A DNA stretch of 64,000 nt from JAHEDH01 sp963753285 (GCA_963753285.1 CAVWBT010000016.1:301157-365156); one strand, 5' to 3'; positions 37,593-48,098 are shown, counted from the first letter of the stretch. The notes: generated from the letters alone by a model not told the origin. A program made the numbers and translations.

Positions 37593-38494
37593 GTCTCCAT
37601 TGCTCCTGTCAGGTCGGCGAGGCGGGAAACACCGAGCTTGCGGAGGGTCGAGCGCACCTCCTTGTGAATGCGTTTGGCGGCTCGAGGCTCGGCGAAGTGA
37701 ATGGTTCCGATGCCTACTGCGGAAGCACCGGCGAGGTAGTACTCGATGACATCTTCCCCAGAGGCGATACCCCCACAGCCGAGGATCGGTAGGTGCGGAA
37801 TGGCTCGATGCACCTCGATCACACATCTGAGCGCAAGCGGCTTGATGGGAATGCCCGAGTAACCGCCGATCACGCCCGACAGCGTGGGACGGCGTGTCCG
37901 GATGTCTATTCCTGCACCCCAGGCAGTGTTGGTGAGCACGACCCAGTCGGCACCGGCCGTCGCACAGGCCTCGGCCACTGACACGATGTCCTCGGAGTTG
38001 GGCGACAGCTTCGCACCGATCGGGACATCGACCGCTCCTCTGACCGCCGACACGACCTCGGCAGCCAGTGTCGGATCGAGCGCGAACATGTGACCATCGA
38101 GGTTCGGGCAGGAGAGATTGACCTCCACTGCAGGGAGCCCAGTCTCGGCGTACCCCGAGGCCACCCTGGCGAACTCTTCGGGCGAGTTGCCCACGGCGGA
38201 CCCCCACACCTGAGTTGGAACCGTGTCGAGGTCCGGCACCACCTTCTCGAGCCAGGCGTCGATACCGGGGTTCTGGATGCCGATCCCGTTCAGCATGCCG
38301 ACACCGGCGGAGCCAACTCGCGGCGCCGGCCTGCCCGTCCAGGGTTCCCCGCTGACCGATTTCGCAACGGCCGCTCCGTAGTACGAGAAGTCGGTGACCC
38401 CCATGAAGTCGACCACCGAGCCGACGGTCCCCGCCGCCGCCACCAACGGCGTCTGCAGCGATACGGGGCCGAGTCTCGCACCGAGATCGATCAC
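37589..38494 (-). CDS. pyrD: Dihydroorotate dehydrogenase, class 1B-like
   Basis: The 301-residue flavoenzyme oxidises dihydroorotate. Its catalytic base is cysteine (VEVNLSCPNLDGH), as in class 1 enzymes, and AAGTVG and GCGGIASGEDVIEY mark the FMN site. The overall pattern fits class 1B, which normally works with the PyrK iron-sulfur subunit; no pyrK is next to it in this operon. It lacks the N-terminal membrane helices of class 2. It follows carB after a 60-base spacer built of 7-bp repeats. Confidence 0.93.
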   Translation of the reverse strand: MIDLGARLGPVSLQTPLVAAAGTVGSVVDFMGVTDFSYYGAAVAKSVSGEPWTGRPAPRVGSAGVGMLNGIGIQNPGIDAWLEKVVPDLDTVPTQVWGSAVGNSPEEFARVASGYAETGLPAVEVNLSCPNLDGHMFALDPTLAAEVVSAVRGAVDVPIGAKLSPNSEDIVSVAEACATAGADWVVLTNTAWGAGIDIRTRRPTLSGVIGGYSGIPIKPLALRCVIEVHRAIPHLPILGCGGIASGEDVIEYYLAGASAVGIGTIHFAEPRAAKRIHKEVRSTLRKLGVSRLADLTGAMET

Positions 38495-38523
38495 CCTGCG
38501 GCCCCATTCGACGAGAAACCTGG

Positions 38524-38558
38524 CACGTGGAACTTGGAACGTGAAACGTGGAACATCA
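38524..38558. repeat. 7-bp tandem repeat tract between carB and pyrD
   Basis: Five seven-base units run in phase: CACGTGG, AACTTGG, AACGTGA, AACGTGG, AACATCA. The carB stop codon (38556-38558) is inside the last unit. The sequence is unrelated to the TGTCATC type but has the same period and an intergenic position. Confidence 0.85.
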
Positions 38559-41500
38559 ACCTTCGCCGTGCCAGCTCTGAAGCGACCTGGGGGTGTTGAG
38601 CGCCTTCTCGCCGGCCCGCAGGCTCCGAGCCACGCTCAGCGCTCCTGCCAGCGTCGTGACACACGGGATCCCCACCGACTTGGCGGCGTGACGCAGCACC
38701 CGCCCGTCGGTCCGAGCCCGACCGCCCCTGGGCGTGTTGATCAACAGCTGGACCCGACCCGACTCGATCAGGGTCTTCGTGTCGAGCTCGCCCATGCCGA
38801 CCTTTTCGACCTGTTGAGCGGGTATGGCGTGGTGCTCGAGGTAGCGCGCCGTACCGGGTGTCGCCCACAGGTCGAACCCGAGGATGTGGAATGCCTGTGC
38901 GACTGCGAGGCCCATCGCCTTGTCTCGGTCGGCGAGCGTCAGCAACACGGAACCCTCGTTCGGCAGCACGTGGCCGGCAGCCAGCAGCGCCTTGGCGTAC
39001 GCGACGCCCGCATCGGGGCCGATGCCCATCACCTCTCCCGTCGCCCGCATCTCGGGACCGAGCACGATGTCCTCCTCCGGGAACCTGTCCCAGGGCAACA
39101 CCGCCTCTTTGACGGCGGTGAACTCGGCGGTCGAAGGCTCGCCGAGTAGGCCTTCGGTGCGGAGCTCTTCGAGCGTCGAGCCCATCATGACCCGTGCCGC
39201 CAGCTTGGCGAGCGGGATGCCCCGGGCCTTGGATATGAACGGGACCGTTCGGGAGGCTCGCGGGTTCGCTTCCAGCACGAACACGTCGTCGCCCTTCACC
39301 GCCCACTGGACGTTGATCAACCCGCGCACGTCGAGAGCTCTCGCCAGCGCCTCGGTCTGTTCGAGGATCGTCTCGTAGGCGGCGTCCGAGAGGGTCGGCG
39401 GCGGCACGACGCATGCCGAGTCGCCCGAATGGACACCGGCTTCCTCGACGTGTTCCATCACCCCGCCGAGGAGCATCTCGGTGCCGTCGAACAATGCGTC
39501 GACATCGACCTCCGTCGCCGATTCCAAGAATCTGTCGACCAGAAGTGGCATCTCGTTCAGGTCCCGATCGCCGAGATCTCCGTACAGCTCCTCGAGGTAA
39601 TCGTGGAGGTCGTCGTAGGAGTAGATGACGCGCATCATCCGGCCACCGAGCACGTACGACGGCCGGACCACGACCGGCAGTCCCACCCGATCGACGATCT
39701 CGCCGGCTTCGAGCCTGCCCATGGCGATTCCGTTGTCGGGCTGGCGAATCCCGAGGTCGCGACACACGGCCGAGAACTGCTCGCGGTCCTCTGCGAGATC
39801 GATCGAGGCGGGCGAGGTGCCCGCGATCGTCACGCCGAACGCCTCGAGCCGTTTGGCGAGGTTGAGCGGTGTCTGCCCTCCGAGCTGCACGATCACCGCA
39901 TCGGGTTTCTCGGCTTCGACCACACCGAGCACGTCTTCGATGGTGAGAGGCTCGAAGTACAGCCGATCACTGGTGTCGTAGTCGGTCGAGACGGTCTCGG
40001 GGTTGCAGTTGACCATGACGGTCTCGTAGCCGGCGTCTCGCAGGGCGAAGCTGGCGTGCACACAGCAGTAGTCGAATTCGATGCCCTGACCGATCCGGTT
40101 GGGCCCGCTGCCGAGGACGACCACCCGCGGCTTGTCGGCGGGTGGGACCTCGTCCTCGTCCTCGAACGTGGAGTACATGTACGGCGTGTGGGCTTCGAAC
40201 TCCGCCGCGCAGGTGTCGACGGTCTTGTAGGTCTTGACGAGCCCTTGATCGATCCGCGTTTCACGGATGGTCGCCTCGTCGCTGCCCCACAGGTGAGCCA
40301 GTTGGGCATCGGAGAACCCGAAACGCTTGGCCTCGGCCATGACCGACGGGTCATCCGCCGAACCGTTCTCGATCTCCCGGCGCACCTCGATGATCTCGTG
40401 CATCTGCTCGACGAACCACGGGTCGTACTTCGAGAGCGCGGCCACGTCCTCGACGGTCATGCCCCGTCGCAGCGCCTCGCCCACGGCGAAGATCCGCTCG
40501 GGGGTCGGGGTCGTCACCATGGCGACCAGCCGATCCGCGTCGACCGATTCGAACACGTCCTCGGCAGGCTCGGCTCCGAAGCCGGAGTGGCCGTTCTCGA
40601 GGCTACGGAGCGCCTTCTGGAGTGCCTCGGGGAACGTCCGGCCGATCGACATCGCTTCCCCGACGCTCCGCATCGAGGTCCCCAGTGTGCTGGGTGCGTT
40701 GGGGAACTTGGCGAAGTCGAATCGCGGGATCTTGACGACGACGTAGTCCAGGGCAGGCTCGAAGCTGGCCGGGGTGGCGCCGGTGATGTCGTTGGCGATC
40801 TCGTCGAGGGTGTAGCCGACTGCGAGCAAAGCGGCGATCTTGGCGATCGGGAAGCCGGTCGCCTTCGATGCCAGCGCCGACGAGCGTGAAACCCGCGGGT
40901 TCATCTCGATGACGAGACGGCGGCCGGTTGCCGGATCGACCGCGAACTGGACGTTCGAACCGCCGGTTGCGACGCCGATCACTCCGAGCACCTTGATCGC
41001 ATCGTCCCGCATCTCCTGGTATTCGCGGTCCGACAGCGTCTGGATGGGGGCGACGGTGATCGAGTCGCCGGTGTGGACCCCCATCGGGTCGAGATTCTCG
41101 ATCGAGCAGACGATGACGGCGTTGTCGTTGGCGTCGCGCATCACCTCGAGCTCGAACTCCTTCCACCCTTCGACCGATTCCTCGACGAGGATCTCCCCCA
41201 CCGGCGAGTAGGTCAGCCCGTATCTCGACTTTTCGATGAACTCGTCACGGTCCCTGGCGATGCCGGTGCCGCCCCCTCCGAGGATGAACGACGGCCGGAT
41301 CATGACCGGGAAGCCGATCTCGTCTGCGATCCGGAGCGCCTCGGCCATCGAGCGGGCGTATCCCGCCTTCGGGCACTCGAGCCCGGCGGCCTCCATTGTC
41401 TCCTTGAACAGGCCTCTGTCTTCGGCGCGGGCGATGGCGTCGAGTCCGGCGCCGATCAGCTCGACGTCGTGGCGGTCGAATCCGCCGCGACGATGCAACT

Positions 41501-41800
41501 CGGTGGTCACGTTGAGCGCCGTCTGACCACCCAACGTCGGGAGGATCGCGTCGGGCTGCTCCTTCTCGATGATCGCCTCGAGGACTTCGGGTGTGATGGG
41601 CTCGATGTAGGTGGCGTCGGCGAATTCGGGGTCGGTCATGATCGTCGCCGGGTTCGAGTTGAGCAGAATGACCCGGTACCCCTCGGCCCGGAGCACCTTG
41701 GCCGCTTGAGTGCCGGAGTAGTCGAACTCGCAGGCCTGCCCGATGACGATCGGACCGGAGCCGATCAGGAGGATCGACTGGATGTCGGTGCGCTTCGGCA

Positions 41801-41801
<1 letters not shown>
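38556..41801 (-). CDS. carB: Carbamoyl-phosphate synthase large subunit
   Basis: The 1081-residue protein is full length. Two homologous halves each carry an ATP-grasp domain (ILLIGSGPIVIGQACEFDYS and VVVLGSGPNRIGQGIEFDYC begin them). MNPRVSRSSALASKATG and EANPRASRTVPFISKA contain the metal-binding residues. A C-terminal MGS-like allosteric domain ends the protein, where UMP may bind. It supplies carbamoyl phosphate to PyrB and ArgF. ATG 41799-41801 overlaps the carA stop by one base; upstream open frame is not part of it. Confidence 0.98.
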
Positions 41802-42990
<1,189 letters not shown>

Positions 42991-42994
<4 letters not shown>

Positions 42995-44241
42995 GCGTCT
43001 CCTCCTTCGGCGGACGAGACGAGTCCCGACCGTGTGAACACCTGTGTGACCGAGCCCTCGAGCGTCTGGCCGAGCCATGGCGAGTTGGCGGATTTCGAGC
43101 GGGGGCGATCGAACACCCACTCGGCGTGCGGATCGAACACGACGAGTTCCGGCGAGCCGACCCGAATGGGACCGGAATCCTCCCCCAGGACCCCTGCGGG
43201 GCCGATCGCCATCCGCTCGAAGAAGGCCGATTGGCCGAGATCCGTTGCCGCAAGCACGATCGAGGCAGCAGTCTCGAGACCGACCACACCGCGCGGTGCC
43301 TCCTCGAACGTCACGTCCTTCTCGAATGCGGCGTGGGGCGCATGATCGGTTCCTACGGCGTCGATGGTCCCGTCCGACAACGCCTCCCGGAGCGCGGCGA
43401 CATCGTCGGGGCTCCTCAACGGCGGATACATCTTGTAGACGGGGTCCATGCTCTCCACCTCTCGGTGGTCCAGCATCAGGTGGTGCGGGGTGACCTCTGC
43501 GGTCACGGGCAGGCCCGCCCGTTTGGCCGCACGGATCAGTTCCACGGTGCCGGCGGTCGAGGCGTGCTGGACGTGGTAGCGGCATCCGGTCAGCTCGACC
43601 AGTCTCAGGTCGCGGGCGATGATCACCTCTTCGCCGGCGGACGGCAGACCGGTGATGCCGAGTCGCGACGACACCGTGCCTTCGTGCATGTGCCCGTTGC
43701 GACACAGGCCCGGGTCCTCGGCGTGTTGGGCCACCAGTCCTCCGAGTTGGGCGATGTACTCCATCGCTCGTCGAAGCAGGCCCGCGTCGGCGACGGTGTG
43801 GCCGTCGTCGGTGAACAGTCGGACGCCGGCAGCCCACAGATCGTCGAGATGTGCCAGGTGGGTCCCCTGCTGGCCCAGGCTGATGGCGCCGCTGGGAATG
43901 ACCCGAATCGGCTCGTGCCTGGTGATCTCGCGAGCGAGGTGCCCGGCGTCGATCACGGGATCGGTGTTCGGCATCGCCACGACGGCGGTGAAGCCGCCGG
44001 CGATCGCAGCGGCCATCCCGGAGGCGATGTCCTCTTTCCACTCCTGTCCGGGTTCGCGCAGGTGCGTGTGGAGGTCGAAGAAGCCCGGCCCCACCCAGGA
44101 TCCCGAGGCGTCGATCACTTCGTGACCGTCTGGTTGGAGGCCCGCTTCGAGGCGAGTGACCGATCCGTCGACGAACTCGACATCGACGTGATCAGGTCCG
44201 GATTCGGTGAGCACCGACGCTCCGGTGATGAGGTATCTCAC
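42991..44241 (-). CDS. pyrC: Dihydroorotase
   Basis: This 416-residue amidohydrolase of the actinobacterial and Gram-positive type I group closes carbamoyl aspartate to dihydroorotate. Metal residues are in FDLHTHLREPGQE, the HVQHAST region and VGTDHAPHAAFEKD. It overlaps pyrB and carA by four bases each, so the whole pyr operon is translationally linked. Confidence 0.97.
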
Positions 44242-45155
44242 TCGGGCACCTCCGATGTGAGCAGGCGAAACAACACGGCCATGCGGACGGCGATCCCGTT
44301 GCTGACCTGATGGGTCACGAGGGCGCGGGGTCCGTCCGCCACCTGGGGATCGATCTCGACCCCACGGTTCATGGGTCCGGGGTGCATGACGACCGAATCG
44401 ACCGGGAGACGGTCCGCCCTGCTCCTGGTGAGCCCGAACCGTGAGACGTATTCGGCCACCGACGGGAACACCTCTCCTCCGCCGCGTTCGGTCTGGATGC
44501 GGAGCAGGTAGACGACATCGACGTCACCGAGGATCTCATCGATGCCGGCGGCCGATTCGACACCCCAGCTCTCGACGTCGATCGGGAGCAATGTGGAGGG
44601 AGCGACGACCGTGACATGCGCTCCCATCGTCTTGAGCGAGCCCGCCAGCGACCGGGCGACACGCGAGTGGCGGATGTCACCGACGATGGCGACCCGCAGA
44701 CCGTCGACCTTGCCGAAGTGACGCCGGAGCGTGAGCAGATCGAGCAGCGCCTGGGTCGGATGCTGATGGGCTCCATCACCGGCATTGACGACGGGCAGCC
44801 CGGTCCAATCTCGGATCCGCCACGGCGCACCCGTTGCCTTGTGGCGTACGACCATCAGGTGGGGTCCCATCGCCTGGAGGGTCAGGGCGGTGTCTTTGAG
44901 TGACTCACCTTTGGACACCGACGAGCCTCCCGGTGTGAACGTCAGCACGTCGGCGGACAATGCCTTCGCCGCCCGATCGAACGACAGGCGGGTACGGGTG
45001 GACGGCTCGTAGAACATGAGACCGATCGTCTTGCCGCGCAATGCCGGCACCTTGGGGACGTCACGGCCGAGGACCTCGACGAAATCGTCACCGAGGTCGA
45101 GCAGGTCCTCGATGGCGGCCCGGTCGAGATCGTCGACGGAGAGCAGATCACGCAT
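44238..45155 (-). CDS. pyrB: Aspartate carbamoyltransferase catalytic chain
   Basis: The 305-residue chain commits carbamoyl phosphate to pyrimidines. The standard FYEPSTRTRLSFDRA, GDGAHQHPTQALLDL and MHPGPMNRG motifs are present. No pyrI regulatory chain is nearby. ATG 45153-45155 is taken because the protein begins MRDLLSVDDLDRAAIE as expected; it overlaps pyrR by eight bases. Confidence 0.97.
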   Translation of the reverse strand: MRDLLSVDDLDRAAIEDLLDLGDDFVEVLGRDVPKVPALRGKTIGLMFYEPSTRTRLSFDRAAKALSADVLTFTPGGSSVSKGESLKDTALTLQAMGPHLMVVRHKATGAPWRIRDWTGLPVVNAGDGAHQHPTQALLDLLTLRRHFGKVDGLRVAIVGDIRHSRVARSLAGSLKTMGAHVTVVAPSTLLPIDVESWGVESAAGIDEILGDVDVVYLLRIQTERGGGEVFPSVAEYVSRFGLTRSRADRLPVDSVVMHPGPMNRGVEIDPQVADGPRALVTHQVSNGIAVRMAVLFRLLTSEVPE

Positions 45156-45717
45156 CGCGGCCGTCCTCGATCCAGACGCCGGCTTCGCTGTCGATGCCCT
45201 TGATGCGGACCTTGACCTTCTCGCCACCGGACGTGGGGAGGTTCTTGCCGACGTAGTCGGGTCGAATCGGGAGCTCTCGGTGCCCGCGGTCACAGATCAC
45301 GGCGAGCTCGATGCGCTTCGGTCGCCCGAGGTCGAGGACGGCGTCGAGCGCTGCGCGGATGGTGCGGCCGGTGTAGAGGACGTCGTCGACGAGAACCACG
45401 GTCTCGCCCGAGAGATCGACCGGGATCAAGGTGCGACCGAGCCGGGTCGTCGGCCGGCTGGCGAGATCGTCGCGGTAGAGGCCGATGTCGAGCTCACCCA
45501 CCGGGACCTTGACCTTCTCGATGGTCTCGATGTCGGAGGCGATCTGTTCGGCGAGGGGGACGCCTCGGGAGTGGATGCCGACGAGGACGATTCCGTCGGT
45601 GCCGTGGTGTCGTTCGACGATCTCGTGGCTGATACGACGAATGGCCCGGTCGAGGTCGTCGGAGGTCATCACCTGGGGCATGAGACCGCCCAGGCGTGAC
45701 CGCAGTGTGCGGTACAC
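45148..45717 (-). CDS. pyrR: Pyrimidine operon regulator PyrR
   Basis: This phosphoribosyltransferase-fold RNA-binding protein senses UMP/UTP. The PRPP loop VVLVDDVLYTGRTIRAALDA (20) and GIHSRGVPLAEQIA are clear. The length is up to 189 residues from GTG 45715-45717. Internal ATGs (LMPQVMTSDD) are also possible starts. A hairpin that fits the PyrR recognition sequence lies just before the AAAGGAG ribosome site, so PyrR probably represses translation of its own operon, as shown in mycobacteria. Confidence 0.95.
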   Translation of the reverse strand: MYRTLRSRLGGLMPQVMTSDDLDRAIRRISHEIVERHHGTDGIVLVGIHSRGVPLAEQIASDIETIEKVKVPVGELDIGLYRDDLASRPTTRLGRTLIPVDLSGETVVLVDDVLYTGRTIRAALDAVLDLGRPKRIELAVICDRGHRELPIRPDYVGKNLPTSGGEKVKVRIKGIDSEAGVWIEDGRDA

Positions 45718-45733
45718 ATCGTGTTGCTCCTTT

Positions 45734-45751
45734 CCGGCCTCTCTGGACCGG
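45734..45751 (-). promoter_or_regulatory. PyrR-binding hairpin in the pyr operon leader
   Basis: The minus strand reads CCGGTCCAGAGAGGCCGG. It folds into a CCGG stem with the loop UCCAGAGAGGC, which matches the PyrR recognition consensus ARUCCNGNGAGGYU. AAAGGAG follows directly and the pyrR start is a few bases further. PyrR bound here would hide the ribosome site. Confidence 0.85.
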
Positions 45752-45771
45752 TCTTAAAGGTTCGAAGGCGC

Positions 45772-45777
45772 ACTTTA
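45772..45777 (-). promoter_or_regulatory. Candidate -10 box of the pyr operon
   Basis: TAAAGT on the minus strand fits TANNNT and would give a leader of about 50 bases that includes the PyrR hairpin. The expected -35 position falls at the edge of the 45797-45848 palindrome. Confidence 0.35.
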
Positions 45778-45796
45778 GCGACGAGACGAGGCGCTC

Positions 45797-45848
45797 CCGT
45801 TCTTGTGACGGGAATGCAGGGAATATCGCCGTTCTCGTCACAAGAACG
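45797..45848. repeat. Palindromic element, copy 1 (pyrR side of VOC gene)
   Basis: GTTCTTGTGACGGGAA pairs with TTCTCGTCACAAGAAC (one mismatch) across a 16-17 base centre. The 52-bp unit is repeated in inverted orientation at 46307-46359 with three differences. It lies between the VOC stop and the pyr promoter. Confidence 0.9.
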
Positions 45849-45872
45849 ACCGAGAAACGACCTTGGACCGGC

Positions 45873-46289
45873 TCAGCTCACACAGAACTCGTTGCCTTCG
45901 GGGTCGGCCATGACCACCCAGGTGGAACCGAATTCGGAGTACTCCGCTCCCCTGGTTGCTCCAGCGTCGACGAGGCGCTGGATGTGTGCATCTCGGAGCT
46001 CGGGGTCGGCGTCCTCTCCAGAGGCGTGGACGTCGAGATGGACGCGGTTCTTGGCGGTCTTCGGCTCCGGCACCTTCTGGAAGAACAAACGAGGCCCGAC
46101 GCCCTCGGGGTCTATGACCGAGCCGTAGTCATCGATCGCACCCGGCATGTCGTTGGCCTCTGCGAACGCCTCCCAACTGTCGAACCCCTGAGGCGGGGGC
46201 TGGAGGACATAGCCCAGCGCCAGCGCCCAGAAGTCGGCGAGGGCGGGCGGGTCGGCGGAGTCGAACGTGATCTGAATCCCATGTGGCAT
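45873..46289 (-). CDS. VOC-family (glyoxalase/bleomycin resistance-like) protein
   Basis: The 138-residue protein has the paired beta-alpha-beta-beta-beta modules of the vicinal oxygen chelate fold. HGIQITFDSADPPALADFW opens it, RVHLDVHA is the central strand, and WVVMADPEGNEFCV the metal-binding end. Related actinobacterial proteins are often annotated as glyoxalases, but no substrate can be given. ATG 46287-46289 has a TAGGAT box seven bases upstream and no Shine-Dalgarno sequence; a GTG at 46307 touches the palindrome and is less likely. The gene is bracketed by two inverted palindromes, unlike any neighbour. Confidence 0.85.
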   Translation of the reverse strand: MPHGIQITFDSADPPALADFWALALGYVLQPPPQGFDSWEAFAEANDMPGAIDDYGSVIDPEGVGPRLFFQKVPEPKTAKNRVHLDVHASGEDADPELRDAHIQRLVDAGATRGAEYSEFGSTWVVMADPEGNEFCVS

Positions 46290-46296
46290 GGATCCG

Positions 46297-46302
46297 ATCC
46301 TA
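46297..46302 (-). promoter_or_regulatory. Candidate -10 box of the VOC gene
   Basis: TAGGAT on the minus strand ends seven bases before the VOC ATG. Palindrome copy 2 begins four bases further upstream and covers the -35 region. Confidence 0.4.
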
Positions 46303-46306
46303 CGCA

Positions 46307-46359
46307 CCGTTCTTGTGACGGGAATGGCGCTATTCCCTGCATTCCCGTCACAAGAACGG
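46307..46359. repeat. Palindromic element, copy 2 (pncB side of VOC gene)
   Basis: The 20-base arms 46307-46326 and 46340-46359 (CCGTTCTTGTGACGGGAATG and its complement) pair perfectly around a 13-base centre. The element ends just before the pncB stop at 46362. It is the inverted near-copy of 45797-45848. Confidence 0.92.
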
Positions 46360-46361
46360 AT

Positions 46362-47885
46362 TCAGCCGTGACGGGCGGTCAGGCGGTGCTTCATCGCCGA
46401 GAGGGCGTCGGAGTGTGAGACGTGATACGTGTGCGGGTTGACGAGGCGGCGGACACCCGGGTCGAGCCGTTCGAGGTCGGCGGTACGACGTGACCGCGCC
46501 TGTTCGATCACGTCACGCGGGTCGCTCGGGATCTCCATCTCTCGCACCGATTCGATCAGCGGCTCCATCCCTGCGATGTGGTCGGCGTCGAGCGTTCGTG
46601 AGACATCCGGCAGATGCGGGTGATGCAGCGTCAGTGGCCGTCGGGAAACGTCCTCGTCGGCGAGCGCGATCAGATCGGCCGTGGCCGTGTCTCGCTCGTC
46701 GTAGACCCGCCACACCTGCTTGATGCCTGGATCGACGATCTTCGCAGGCGAGTCTGAGATCTTGATCGCCGGCTGCCACTCGCCCGACTCGTTCTCGACC
46801 GCGACCACCTTGTAGACGCCGTCGAGGCTGGATGCCCCGTGTGAGGTGGCCATCCGGGATCCGACCCCGTACATCAGTCGGCCGAGCAGATGATCTGGGT
46901 CGACTCCGTAGCGGGGGGCTTCGATGGCGATCTGGTTGCGGATCTGCCAGATGTTCACCTCGTCCAGCTGGCTCGACACCACGATGGTCACATCGTCGAA
47001 CCCGGCATCGTTCAACAACCTCGCAGACCGCACGGCGAGAAACGCCAGGTCCCCCGAGTCGAGCCGGATGCCGACCGGCCGGTGCCCTTTGCGTCTCAGC
47101 TCCTCGAAAACGGTGATCGCATTCGGAACGCCCGACTCCAGTGTGTCGATCGTGTCGACGAGCAGCAGGCAGTCATCGGGATAGACGTCGGCGTAGGCCC
47201 GGAAGGCTTCGAGCTCACCGCCGAGTGCGGCCATGAAGACCTGGACCATCGAATGGGCGTGGGTGCCTTTGGAAGAGAATCCGAGGTCGAGGGAAGCTCC
47301 GACGTTCGACGAACCCACCGCACCCCCGATCAATGCAGCCCTGGTCGCCCCGTTCGCCCCCGACCCATGCGCCCTCCTCATCCCGAACTCGAGCACGCCG
47401 CCGCCCATGGCAGCCTCTGCCACCCGGGACGCCTTGGTCGCGATCAGCGTCTCGAAGTTGAGCCGGTTCAGCAATGGGGTCTCCAGGATCTGTGCGAGGG
47501 CGAGCGGCCCCTCGACCGTCGTCATCGGAGCGCCGGCATGAACGACGCGTCCTTCGGGGATGCCGAACACGTCGACCTCCGAGAAGCCGTCCTGTTCGCC
47601 GAGCCAACCGAGGAACGCCTCGTCGAACACCTGAGTGCCGGCGCTCCCCCGGATGCCCCGGAGCGCGTCCAGGACCTCGTCTGAGAACGCAACCGACCGC
47701 ATCCAGTCGAGCAGCGGCGCCAGCCCCGCCGCGATCGCGTAGCCGGCTTGATGGGTGCCGTAGTCGGGGTACGAGCGGAACGTGTGGTCGAAACGCGCCC
47801 TGCGTTGGGCGAGTCCGGTGCGCAGATACAGCTGCGCCATGGTCAACTGATAGTGGTCGGTGAAGAGAACGCTCGAGGCCAGCAC
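46362..47885 (-). CDS. pncB: Nicotinate phosphoribosyltransferase
   Basis: The enzyme makes nicotinate mononucleotide from nicotinic acid and PRPP, the second step of NAD salvage. The 507-residue protein begins FTDHYQLTMAQLYLRTG, a family signature. It contains FGMRRAHGS, GTHAHSMVQ with the histidine that is phosphorylated in the ATP-coupled cycle, VDTIDTLESG and GIRLDSGDLAFLA. GTG 47883-47885 is preferred because TAGCGT lies seven bases upstream; the frame is open beyond, without homology. It is divergent from pncA, with which it forms a pathway. Confidence 0.95.
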   Translation of the reverse strand: MLASSVLFTDHYQLTMAQLYLRTGLAQRRARFDHTFRSYPDYGTHQAGYAIAAGLAPLLDWMRSVAFSDEVLDALRGIRGSAGTQVFDEAFLGWLGEQDGFSEVDVFGIPEGRVVHAGAPMTTVEGPLALAQILETPLLNRLNFETLIATKASRVAEAAMGGGVLEFGMRRAHGSGANGATRAALIGGAVGSSNVGASLDLGFSSKGTHAHSMVQVFMAALGGELEAFRAYADVYPDDCLLLVDTIDTLESGVPNAITVFEELRRKGHRPVGIRLDSGDLAFLAVRSARLLNDAGFDDVTIVVSSQLDEVNIWQIRNQIAIEAPRYGVDPDHLLGRLMYGVGSRMATSHGASSLDGVYKVVAVENESGEWQPAIKISDSPAKIVDPGIKQVWRVYDERDTATADLIALADEDVSRRPLTLHHPHLPDVSRTLDADHIAGMEPLIESVREMEIPSDPRDVIEQARSRRTADLERLDPGVRRLVNPHTYHVSHSDALSAMKHRLTARHG

Positions 47886-47892
47886 GGCTCCC

Positions 47893-47898
47893 ACGCTA
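47893..47898 (-). promoter_or_regulatory. Candidate -10 box of pncB
   Basis: TAGCGT on the minus strand ends seven bases before the GTG start of pncB, consistent with a leaderless mRNA. Confidence 0.35.
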
Positions 47899-48010
47899 CC
47901 CACGTGGCGAGTGTCGGAATATCTCTGGATCGCAGAACCCGGATTCCGACCCGTGACGGTCCAGGCCCACCCGACTGTCGACCGATCACGAGACCCCACG
48001 CTGCACCACG

Positions 48011-48045
48011 AGTGGCAAGTGAACTGCGAACTGTCAACTGAACAC
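48011..48045. repeat. 7-bp tandem repeat tract between pncB and pncA
   Basis: Five units in phase read AGTGGCA, AGTGAAC, TGCGAAC, TGTCAAC and TGAACAC. It lies in the 219-bp divergent spacer, about 60 bases before pncA. The rest of the spacer shows only the two promoter boxes. Confidence 0.8.
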
Positions 48046-48092
48046 CAGGCGGTCGCCATGACATCGGAGCCGTCCCCGACTGTGCGCACTCC

Positions 48093-48098
48093 TATGGT
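48093..48098 (+). promoter_or_regulatory. Candidate -10 box of a leaderless pncA promoter
   Basis: TATGGT ends six bases before the pncA ATG (48105), and there is no Shine-Dalgarno sequence in between. No obvious -35 hexamer is seen. Confidence 0.45.

Noticed and set aside
37593..38507. N-terminal extension of the pyrF frame through the pyrD region
   Set aside because: The conserved protein starts at MTQPPILVALD, and pyrD occupies this DNA in another frame. The same logic removes extensions of carA, carB, recN, pheS and the protease gene.
39429..40889. 486-codon frame on the plus strand
   Set aside because: It is antisense to carB, whose codon pattern in GC-rich DNA keeps other frames open. 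The translation has no recognisable domain.
45797..46359. Insertion sequence around the VOC gene
   Set aside because: There is no transposase, and the enclosed gene is an ordinary VOC protein. The palindromes are reported as repeats instead.
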